A stretch of 64,000 bases of DNA from Siphonodentalium dalli (taxonomy: Eukaryota; Mollusca; Scaphopoda; Gadilida; Siphonodentaliidae). The DNA lies in contig CP136063.1 in NCBI GenBank assembly GCA_032622095.1, positions 25,298,987-25,362,986 on the forward strand. Reading direction: 5' to 3'. Position 1 is the first letter of the stretch. The number at the start of each line of letters is the position of its first letter. Position numbers and translations under genes: made by a program. Shown here in pieces: positions 55,214 to 64,000 of this stretch. The notes under the pieces are model-generated. The model had not been told where the DNA came from and searched no databases. It saw only the letters and a program-made list of their open reading frames with translations.

Positions 55214-56498
55214 ACAGGGTATATGGGTTGATACAAAAATCGACCTGACACTTAATCTTTCTTTAAAAATGATATAGCATCTACCATGATAGAAAAAGGC
55301 ATAGTGATGATATGTCTCCTTAAGCTTTCATCTGATGAAAACCATAAACGAGTATTAAAAGTGATTTGAACCACATGGTGAGGGCACGGCCGACAAATTT
55401 GCAGGAACCTATGCCGGGGTGGTGGGTGGCCCGAGGGACAAAAAACATGTTTTTTACCAAAGACCTTTTGTGCCCTTATATGACTTTTGTAACAATTTAA
55501 AACATAAGAATTTATATCTGCAAAACACCATATTTATGTTACTGGGACCTCATATGGGCCTTAGTAGAGATGACAATGAACTAAATAGTATGTTGCATAT
55601 GGGGCAGTGGGGTGAAAAAATCCCTTCCCGACACCCTTATGAAAGTAGATTTGAGAAATGAAAACTGAAATAAATAAACTTGTCTTGATGTAAGGCCAAA
55701 CTTTGTTATTTTTCTGCTTTACGGATTTTTTTAACCTTGTTTTGGTAGGGTCGGTCGGAAAAAAAAAAATAAAAAAAAAATGCTTGAAGCATTTTTTTTT
55801 TTTTTTGGACATTCGCTAAGGTGGTAATTGTGTCTTTGTAATTCTCTGTCAGTCCCTTACAAGTTACAGAGAACAGTTTTCGGATGTATATCACAAATTT
55901 CAAATCCAGTACTATTATTTGAAACATAGCTCAGATTATTGAATAATATTGAAAAACTGCAGAAGTAATGAGTTTGTTTAACATTTTAATTATTGAATAA
56001 ATGGACTCCCCCTTTCAGTTATAATATATACATTGAAAAAGTCCATTATTCATCTGGATGGATGTCATGGAAAAATAAGTAGCCGACAGATAATATATTT
56101 GCAGAAGGATTCCTATTAGTTGGTGGGAAATGTTCACATAATAATAAATTTGTTTAGAACTTGATGAACTTATTATCTGAACATTCCTAAGGAATATACT
56201 TGTCTGGTCAATGAGTATTTAGTATAGAAAGGGTTAATACACACATGGGAATGCTGAGATTAGTGGTAGTGATAAAAAGTGAATGTATAGTTAACTTGAG
56301 CAAACCCACATACTCATTAGCTTGTCATTCCTATCTGAGAAACCTTGTGGACTGTTATTCATAATTGGTCTTCAGTAATAAAGATCACCATAAATTCCCA
56401 GGAATACAAAATGTATTCTAAAGGCCATATAATGTTTTAAAGAGATGTCAAGATTCATAGAAAGCATACAGGTATCTTGGTGGCAGAAGCATATATAA
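55214..56498. other. Spacer with one arm of a distant inverted pair
   Basis: It holds the repeat TAAGGCCAAACTTTG..GCTTTACGGAT at 55,691-55,755 (inverted partner 57,904-57,963) and A/T homopolymers. No gene is recognised. Confidence 0.5.
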
Positions 56499-56506
56499 AC
56501 TCAAGC

Positions 56507-57703
56507 CAGGGTTGGGGTAATCGTAATCAGTAATTGTAATCAAAGTAATCGATTACAAAATTTGGAGTAATCATCTGTAATCAGTAATCATGACATTTCT
56601 TGATTACAAGTAATCGTAATCGTAATCGATTACATTCAAATGTACCTGTAATCACGATTACATTTTGATTACTTTTTGATTACTTTTACTAAAATATCCG
56701 TATGGATGGCTATTGGATACTCATAGTCTCATACTGTGGTACTATGGAGCGTGCAAAGATACATACACCATATTAGAAAGTTAATACAATTTTGTCATGT
56801 CTTATGTTAGTGGTACAGTGTGTATGTACATTCTGGCAGTGGACACAGATAACAACACACAATTGTTGAATACAGCATGAATAGCAATAAACTTGTGATA
56901 CAGACAAATGAAATGTTCTAATATGAATAAATAGGGTAGCCAACTTCAACTAAGATTAAATTGAATTGGGATTGCTGCAGACAATGGCTGTAAAGTCACA
57001 CTGGTACAATAGGGCTAATTAACTGAACAAAGAATGTGTGAAGTACATCGGTAGACCTAATTAGCTGGTTTGTCATTTACTGCACCCATGGAGTTAAGCC
57101 TAATTTAATCCTCATCAGGATTAACAACGGATGATCATCAAATAAATCTTAATGTTATCTTCATTGTGTTGGGTATTGAATCTAACAGAACATCCAAATA
57201 TTTTATAATTGTTTCTGGTGATATTTTCATAAATATTATGCGTTCGTTTGAATGCATGTAAGAAAATTTAAAATATATTAAAAATTATTTACAGAAATAA
57301 ATACAAATAAAACATAATGTATTCCCAATAAGTTGGTGTATAACTTCATGATGAAACCTTTCCAATACATGTAAATGTAAAAAAAAGTTTTTATGTTTTT
57401 TGCTTGCATCTTTCTATTGTTTCAGTCGTTTCTTGTTTCCATGTTATGCAGTGATGTCTTTATTCAATCATATTAGACATGTTAATTTGAATTATTTCAT
57501 TATTTATTCCTATGCGATCAAAATGGTTGGAAACCAACAATTGTAATAAGATGTAATCAAAAAGTAATCGATTACATTTACTAAAGTAATTGTAATCATA
57601 ATCGATTACATTGAAAAAAATGTAATCAGTAATCGTAATCATGTAAATCAAAAGTAATTGTAATCGTAATCGATTACATTGGTATGTAATCGCCCCAACC
57701 CTG
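56507..57703. mobile_element. Non-autonomous hAT element (1,197 bp)
   Basis: Ends CAGGGTTGGGGTAAT and GCCCCAACCCTG, flanked directly by ACTCAAGC at 56,499-56,506 and 57,704-57,711, a perfect 8-bp duplication. Each end has many GTAATCGATTAC and TAATCAGTAAT words, themselves palindromic. The middle is AT-rich with no transposase. The CAGGG start and 8-bp duplication fit hAT. Confidence 0.93.
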
Positions 57704-57711
57704 ACTCAAGC

Positions 57712-59135
57712 TGACTTCTCAGTTTTCATCTTGGATGTAGTTAAAAGTAATTAAAGCCAGAGATGTATATAGTTGGGGGTGTCCTAGGCATCTTTAATCA
57801 CCAGTGAAATGTGGTTAGATAATTTGTTACTGATAAGCAGAAACAGCTATGGTCGGCTGTGAAAATAAAAATAAAAATTATATTTGATTTTTATTTCCTT
57901 ATCAGGCCACAGAAAACAGGGTCGGCGGATCCGTAAAGCAGTAAAATAAAAAAGTTTGGCCTAACTAAAGCCAAGATCTTTGTGTGCATGGAAAAAGAGC
58001 GAGCAACTCTCTCAAACATTAATGTGACTATCAATGGCTGTTCATCAGTGCATCAAGCCAATCAGTGAAATATTTGCATGTCTATCAACTCATATGATCT
58101 GTTACTCTCACAACACCTAAAATATCCAAGTATGGCATAGTTGCTGTTAGTCATTTATTATAACAGAGGTTGCTCCAGTAGAATTAACAATAGTGTTGAG
58201 GCATTATGCTAGATAATGGGCTGGTTAACAGACTAATCGGGAAATGGTTAGAAATTATGGAACTGTGTGTATCCTGTACAATGACCTAAGTTAGCATATA
58301 TAAGTAAACTTGTCCTGATGTAACTAATGCCTAGATCATTGTGTGCATGTAAAAAGAGCGAGCAACTGTCTCAAACATTAATGTGACTATCAATGGGTAG
58401 AAAATATCTGTCATCAGTGCATCAAGCTAATCAGTATTTGATTATTTAATGGCCATTAATTAAGTATTTTAAGAATTTGATACCCAGTTCAGGTCAAGGT
58501 CTAGACATGAACGCCCCTTTTGAGTTTCTTGAAAAAGGATTAATTTTATTAACAAAATTTAAATTTCTTTGCTTTTCAGCTCATTACTAAAAAAAAAATA
58601 TTTTCTTTTTTTTTTCAAATGTTTTTTTATCTTTAAAAAAATGCGAGTAATGAGGGCAAATCGCCGACATTAGTCTTTTATGAATCTGTCCTGTCTATTT
58701 TTAACAGTAATGGAATAGGAATATTTGTTTCTTAGTTTTGAGTTATATTAATGGGCATAACATAAGTTTAGTCCCTTGAGCACGATAGCAAATAGTTAGG
58801 AAATAAAACGTCAGTACGATAATTATAACACATTAGATTTCGCGTTTTGAAAAGGAACTATTTTTCGAGTCTGACTACATTACTTGAGGAGCGAGACAGG
58901 CATATGGATACGGCCTCTTTTCTGCGAATATCAGGCTGACAATTCCACCAAAACATCGCTCAGCAGCAGAAAAGAGCACGTTATTCTCATTAAACATAAC
59001 AGGTAATCTGACTTTTTAATTTTACTTATTATTAACATTTGTCGGATTTTATTTACACTATTTACGGTATTTCTACGCTGCTCATTTCCACGTAATTTGA
59101 AGTTACAAAAAACAAAACCATTGAAAGTTGGAACA
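57712..59135. other. Spacer with a diverged direct duplication
   Basis: 57,975-58,075 and 58,330-58,440 share AAAAAGAGCGAGCAACT, CTCAAACATTAATGTGACTA and CATCAGTGCATCAAGC. The inverted partner of 55,691 lies at 57,904. The rest shows nothing. Confidence 0.6.
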
Positions 59136-59898
59136 ATGACTCAGCGTCATTTTCACACACGAGTGGCTGCGATTGGCCATTCCTTTGTTGTGCGTCTTGG
59201 TCGTTTCCTCCGACGCAGGTATGCTCGTCAGCATGGACACAGAGTCTTTCCCGGTGATCGCTTGTATAATTATGCCAATGCATTCAAGTTAAAACAGCAT
59301 AATGGCCGGCCTCTCGATATTCAGTTTTTTGCCAAAGGTGGCAATACGTTGGCGGACGTTTCGGCCTATCTTAACCGCCTCCGAAAATTTTGGCCTCACA
59401 TAATCATACTACAGATCGGCTGTGCACCAAATTACCTCAGTCTGTCGGGAGTATCACCAATGATTTTGTTGGTGAAGTTCTGAAATGCAAATCTGTCAGG
59501 ATGGTTATGGCGTGTCAAGCTTTTTATCGAGTTCGGATCCATGGAGGAAAGGAACCGGCCATCTATGATAAACATGTAGACATGCTGAACCAATATAACT
59601 CGGTTGTGCTCCCCGACAGTCTAGTTCGGTGCACACCTGGCATCATGGCCGGTTACAGCCAAAAGCAAGGGCCTTCTTCTATGATGGCATTCATTTTAAC
59701 CCCCTTGGGGAACATTTATATGCCAAGAGCCTTAGGGGAGCTATTTATTTTATTTGCATTGAACAGGGTAACTTGGTATTAATGGCACTTGTCTCAGCCA
59801 CACAACCTTTTGCTGACCGGCTTGTGGCCAGCTACAGGTCTATTTTAATTTTATGCCTTTTGCACTGGCTGATATTACATCTAATCATATTCATATGA
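59136..59898 (+). pseudogene. SGNH hydrolase-like gene of a second YR element (two frameshifts)
   Basis: The ATG at 59,136 begins MTQRHFHTRVAAIGHSF (block I GHS), followed by VVRLGRFLRRRYARQHG and FFAKGGNTLADVSAYLNRL. At IILQIG the frame shifts, and the G-x-N-D block is destroyed there. The next frame gives LCTKLPQSVGSITNDFVGE and VRMVMACQAFYRVR. A third frame carries YDGIHFNPLGEHLYAK (block V D-x-x-H) and stops at 59,898. It is clearly homologous in plan to the gene at 869 but divergent in sequence, so it belongs to another subfamily. It precedes a gag-like frame on the same strand. Confidence 0.8.
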
Positions 59899-60283
59899 CC
59901 ATATAAACAATGATCACGATCTTTGCCTTGGCTTGCTTAATCACACATTGTTACTTTGAAAATCGTTATCGTCAGGGTTTGTTCTCTTTCTCCATTAACA
60001 TACGAATATAATTACCACTTACAGTGCCACAGTTTGAGTCTCAGTGTTTAGTTATTTTCACCACACCCCCACCAAATGTGCTACCAAATATTCAATATAT
60101 AGGTACTGGCTGTGGCACCGGCATTTATACCAGGAATTCATGGTGGTTTAATATTTACTATAATTCATGGCGACCTATACCATCTTATCATACCTTAACC
60201 ATTAACGATTATTGTAAATCATGGCACTCAATTATCATGTATTGACCTCCTTCTGCTTTGGTTACTCTTCTTTTCACAGCCTA
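59899..60283. other. Intergenic part of the second YR element
   Basis: AT-rich, ending in TTCTTTTCACAG, an acceptor-like sequence directly before the hairpin at 60,284. It has GGCACCGGCATTTATACC-like words but no gene. Confidence 0.4.
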
Positions 60284-60351
60284 CCCCCGCTTCTGTACAA
60301 TTCTGCGTTTCTTTGGAGACAAAGAAGCGCAGAATTGTACAGAAGTGGGGG
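60284..60351. promoter_or_regulatory. 32-bp-arm hairpin at the start of the gag-like frame
   Basis: CCCCCGCTTCTGTACAATTC continues to TTCTTTG, loop GAGA, then the complementary arm to GTGGGGG, with two mismatches. It covers the junction between the acceptor-like site and the first open codons of the gag-like ORF. A role in translation or reverse transcription is conceivable but unsupported. Confidence 0.7.
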
Positions 60352-61550
60352 CGTCGTGCGGTCACAGATATAGTAAATTCCACGGCCGATGATTCTTCCA
60401 GGACGGTGCCACTGGACTTATCACTTCCATACACTGGGAATGATACGACACAACTTAATATCCAATCACCGGCACACAACTCACATTCTTTACCGGTACA
60501 AATACCGGTCTGGGACCTTTCTTGTTCTCATTCAATGTCGGTGCCTACTAGTTTATCAAACCCGACAGTTCTGGCACCGATTAATTATCAGATTCCGGCA
60601 TATTCATCAGTTCCGGCACCAGCAACAACAAACACTTCTCACATGCATATGCCAATATTTTTCAGTGCCTTAACATTCCAGTGTCCTATATAAACACTCC
60701 AGCTACATCAACCATCCGGCCGTTCTGGACAGTTTCTAATCCGACCGTCCCAGTTCATTCTCTGAACCCGCTTCCATGGACTTGCAGCACGTACACGGAT
60801 CCATCCGTGCATATGAACATTCCATCGACCAGTGACGTTCAACCTGTGTCAAACTCACATGTACATGTAGTTACCAGTGCTGTTGCAGCCTCTCATCATG
60901 AACTATCGGACAATCATGACATTTCATGTGATAATTTGCCATCACAGGTTGCCTCGGCAATCACCACCGTCATGCAGGAAGCAGGTAATACTGTCAGGGA
61001 TATTCTCAGTTTTCAATCAGAACTTCAGCAGGTCATCTCATCCTTTTTACATGCTGACAACAACAGTAGCCAGGGGCCAAGGGTTGATATTATTCCAAGT
61101 CCAATTGTCCCTCTCATCCCTCAAATGGCAACACCCGCTGTAGCTGGCACAGCAAATACATCATCAGCCCTCCATACGGCCACCACTGTGCCATTTTTGA
61201 TCACATCACATGTGCCCTTACAAGTCAAAACACAAATTTGGGCTAATGAGCCCATCAATTTAGCCATACTTCTCCCCAGCAACCAATCAGATGAGCCCAC
61301 TTGTGACCCATCTGGTCCGCCATGGGGCCATATACAGGGTCAACCTCATCCTGTGGTGTATGTCCCCAATCCACCCCGCAAAATTACAACATTATATCAG
61401 CCGAAAAAGGTTATGACTGGCTATTATATGACCGGGAATTCCGCGCTCTTAGAGCGACTACATTAGACTTGCCTTGGCAAACCACCAACTAGGATCTACA
61501 CGAGCGGGCTTTGCCATTAGTTCCATTGCATAGCACTATCATCAGAGATG
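60313..61550 (+). pseudogene. gag-like ORF of a YR (DIRS/Ngaro-type) retroelement
   Basis: The first frame (to 60,693) starts with basic TKKRRIVQKWGRRAV and becomes Pro/Ser/Thr-rich. After a frame change near 60,685 the second runs to 61,466. Within it are AITTVMQEAGNTVRDI, VPLQVKTQIWANEPINLAIL and PPRKITTLYQ. The K-x-I-W-x-N-E-x-x-x-L-x-x-L-L motif is one I recall from gag-like proteins upstream of YR-element polymerases. After ITTLYQ sequence is missing, and another frame continues YDREFRALRATTLDLPW to about 61,550. No reverse transcriptase or recombinase follows, so the element is 3'-truncated. There is no clear ATG at the start. Confidence 0.6.
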
Positions 61551-61570
61551 ATGCTTGTTAAAATGAAAGT

Positions 61571-61710
61571 GAGATAAGTTACAGTGTCATTGACACTTTC
61601 ATTTAATCCATGTATGGTATTCATTGTGACAACTACAGTAGACAATGTTGCTGTATTTTGATCAGTAATGTCAAGAGATAAGCTACAGTGTCATTGGCAC
61701 TATCATTTAT
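61571..61710. repeat. Two direct copies of GAGATAAGYTACAGTGTCAT
   Basis: 61,571-61,607 and 61,675-61,710 each continue TGRCACTWTCATTTA. They are the reverse complement of the motif at 10,681-10,709. The central AGTGTCAnTGACACT is palindromic. They lie directly after the gag-like gene. Confidence 0.85.
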
Positions 61711-63739
61711 AATTAGATAGTGAAGATGTGGAACATGTATATGGATGACTGAAAAATAGTTGAGAAATGAGTTGAAAAGGGTTAATAATTCTGTCAAATA
61801 AAACTACTTTTTCATCATGTATATACACGTTGCGAACCTCTAGTATGTGGGTAATGATATTATGAAGTTTCAAGTCAATACAATCCAAATTGTAGGAGTG
61901 GATTACACCGTGTTGGAACGGACACAGCTAAATGTCCAAAGACTGTACTGCATTCAGTTGATCTGCCAATAAACTTTAAACTTCAATTTTACATTGTATT
62001 TTTACTGATCAGGCATTCCAAATTATTTTTTGGGTTTTTCGCCTCGTAGGAGACACTCTCATGTTCAAATTTCTGCTTCATTACTACTATTTTTCAAAAT
62101 TTAGAGAGTGCTCATTCTTACTAACGACATCACCAACTTAAAACCAAGTCAGTAAAGCTGATTATACACATTCATGGAGTCAGTACGGTAAATCTTACAT
62201 GGCTGATTATACACATTCATGGAGTCAGTACGGTAAATCTTACATGGCTGATTATATCCCACCATGGATGGAGTTATTTGTAAACTGCCCTGACAGACAT
62301 GTTTTATGTTCATGAAATAACTTTATTTCCCACGCTGTACGCAGTAGGTGCAGGGTGATTTTTTATTTATTCGTGTTTGTGAACTTCTGTGACACTTTGG
62401 ATTCGTCATTCATCAACTAGCAACTTAGTATTCGTAATTCATAAATTGGGAATCATTTCAACACGGTGGATACAGAATTTTATTACAAAGAGGGAATAGT
62501 GATGTGAAAATGGATTTAACCGAAAATATGGTGCAGCAATTCTCAATAGGCCGGAAACTACACTGATGACCGGAGTTGAAATAAAGCGGACCAGAGATAG
62601 AAAGAATTCAGACCGAAAACAGAAACCAAACCGAACAGACGTATTTCTTCAATAATCTCCAGATTATTATCCTTTGTATTAATCCTTGTGGATCCAAAAT
62701 GTATTGATAGTAAGTATGTTTATTATTTAATATTCTATTGTAAATGTTTATATATACCGCCAATTTTTACAATATGGATTGATATCGGATGTTATGAGGA
62801 ACCGAGTACATCAATCGAGTTATCGAGATATCTGTTTAAATAAATTCGAGAACTTTTATCTTGATGCTTCATTAGCAACACATAGCAGGAACTCAAACTT
62901 GAGTGTTTTGTGGGGACTGATCGCACCATCGATCGATCGTTCCAGTGGGTAACATCAACCTAATGTTCCCAGGATGCTATGCAATAGCAGACAGGAAGTC
63001 ACATGATTTTTAACCCAATTTTCTACGCCTCTCCAGATCGCGTCGTATTTCTGTTTCATGGTATTGTAAAAAATAATGTCATTCATGCCTAAACTTGAAA
63101 AGCAACAACGCGCCTGGTTGCTATCATTTAGGGAGAGATCATGTTATTCTTTCTAAAAATACGAAGTATGGTGTTCAGCATGGCTCATTTATGAATTTTG
63201 CACTACCCGCTATGTACACACTATGCAATAGAGTCCTACATGTAACTGAGCTGGAACACAAAAATCACAAAGCAAAAATGTATTACATACAATTGTACAT
63301 CCGCATAATGCCATCTCAAATTTATTAATGTATTTCTTTCAGATTCAGCATGAAGCATCATCAAGTATCTACTGTCAAGATTCAACATACATGTACATTA
63401 TCTGGAGATGTCATCTGGATCATGTGAACTGGACAACTCAATAACATGACTTCTGCTCTAACCCAGTCTTATTGTGAATTTTTCCAAAACTCTCTACATG
63501 TGATTGTATACCAAACAAGTTTTGTTTAGGACAACTATGTACTACACCACTTAATATAATACTTCACAGAAGAATATCAATATTTAATACATCCCTAGCT
63601 GAGTGTTAGTCAAGAATAAATTACATGGGGAAGAATAAATCTTGTTTTCCATACAGGTTTGAAGTAAATTCAAGTAATTGAATATTTTGAATTTTTTTTA
63701 AGTTATTGATTTGCTTTCTGATTTCGGAAGTATATTAAG
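61711..63739. other. AT-rich region, no recognised gene
   Basis: The only clear structure is a 50-bp direct duplication at 62,158-62,262 (GCTGATTATACACATTCATG, GAGTCAGTACGGTAAATC). Short frames show no domain. Confidence 0.5.
62158..62262. repeat. 50-bp tandem duplication
   Basis: Two identical adjacent copies of GCTGATTATACACATTCATG...TCTTACATG, followed by a diverging GCTGATTATA. Confidence 0.93.
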
Positions 63740-63963
63740 TTCGTCGTAAAAGTAAAACACCCGAGACTGTTGACAAAAATACTACTAATACCACTAGACA
63801 GTCTGCAACAAATGCTCTGCAACTACTGATGGAAAAGTCAAAACAGTTACAGCAACAACAAGTTCTCACTGCGATGTTTGATGAAAAGCCGAAGGAAATT
63901 CCAAATCTCTATCAGAGCAAACTTTCCACCTGGACGCATCTTAACAATTATATTGATTTTTAA
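63739..63963 (+). pseudogene. Exon-like open frame without start codon
   Basis: The frame VRRKSKTPETVDKNTTNTTR, SATNALQLLMEKSKQL, QQQQVLTAMFDEKPKEIP, LYQSKLSTWTHL runs to TAA at 63,961-63,963. It has no ATG at the front and is preceded by a weak TATATTAAG acceptor-like site. The composition is typical of a charged, Gln-containing coding exon. The last residues lie in the short TTAACAATTATATTGATTTT repeat, so the true exon may end earlier. No family is assigned. It could be the first of more exons beyond the window. Confidence 0.35.
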
Positions 63964-64000
63964 CAATTCTATTGATTTTTAACAATTATATTGATTTTTA
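63941..64000. repeat. 20-bp repeats at the window end
   Basis: Three copies of TTAACAATTATATTGATTTT, one with a C for an A, reaching the last base of the window. Confidence 0.9.

Overview
The window is eukaryotic, AT-rich and almost entirely transposable elements and satellite DNA. It has no operons, split coding fragments next to splice-like acceptors, and no complete host gene that I can identify. Three things point to a mollusc, most likely a bivalve: many copies of the word AAGGGAGATAAC, which is abundant in molluscan genomes; pearl/Helentron-like elements made of a tandem-repeat core, an ACGG-type microsatellite and a subterminal hairpin; and several copies of a tyrosine-recombinase (YR) retroelement carrying an SGNH-hydrolase domain. 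The species assignment is inference.

Layout. 1-9.24 kb: three direct copies of a 3.7-4.0 kb unit; the first is cut by the window edge and the third is truncated. Each contains the 5' part of an SGNH/YR element, and copies 1 and 2 also hold a ~1 kb TIR element. In copy 2 most of the SGNH gene is replaced by a Myb/SANT-like exon. 9.57-10.7 kb: a 5'-truncated, frameshifted YR gene and the element's 3' end. 10.8-15.08 kb: a ~163-bp satellite with a 973-bp higher-order duplication, split by an 806-bp nested element of the same general design. 15.08-15.86 kb: an internally deleted copy of the SGNH/YR element between 60-bp direct repeats. 15.9-16.9 kb: a 41-bp minisatellite. 17.2-18.2 kb: a TIR element with a 9-bp target duplication (Mutator-like). 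19.9-22.1 kb: a coiled-coil ORF and exon-like pieces with local duplications. 24.1-25.8 kb: minisatellites, including a very uniform 51-bp array, and a foldback element.

29.8-31.7 kb: a Tigger/pogo-like helix-turn-helix reading frame split by a 1,661-bp element with 8-bp target duplications. 32.16-43.49 kb: an 11.3-kb element with GGGACGG-rich inverted ends and an 8-bp target duplication. It contains a second 8-bp-duplicating element (CGGTCCTAC ends), a nearly perfect 2,823-bp tandem duplication, 404-bp repeats and two poly-G runs of 41 bases. 43.5-45.6 kb: a ~1.48-kb duplication whose two copies differ by a hAT fragment. 46.26-48.61 kb: a complete second CGGTCCTAC element. 45.9-50.65 kb: remnants of a multicopy metazoan protein family. 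50.66-52.08 kb: a 5' hAT terminus and a transposase gene with one in-frame stop. 52.3-53.9 kb: tandem arrays. 54.0-54.7 kb: exon relics, one with a palindromic element inserted at its splice donor. 56.5-57.7 kb: a non-autonomous hAT element. 59.1-61.7 kb: a second, divergent SGNH gene and a gag-like gene from another YR element. 63.7-64.0 kb: an exon-like reading frame.

No autonomous element is intact. The main result is structural: several unrelated families have 8-bp target duplications, and three of them build their ends from arrays of a short motif. A number of very young direct duplications could be either real or assembly artefacts.
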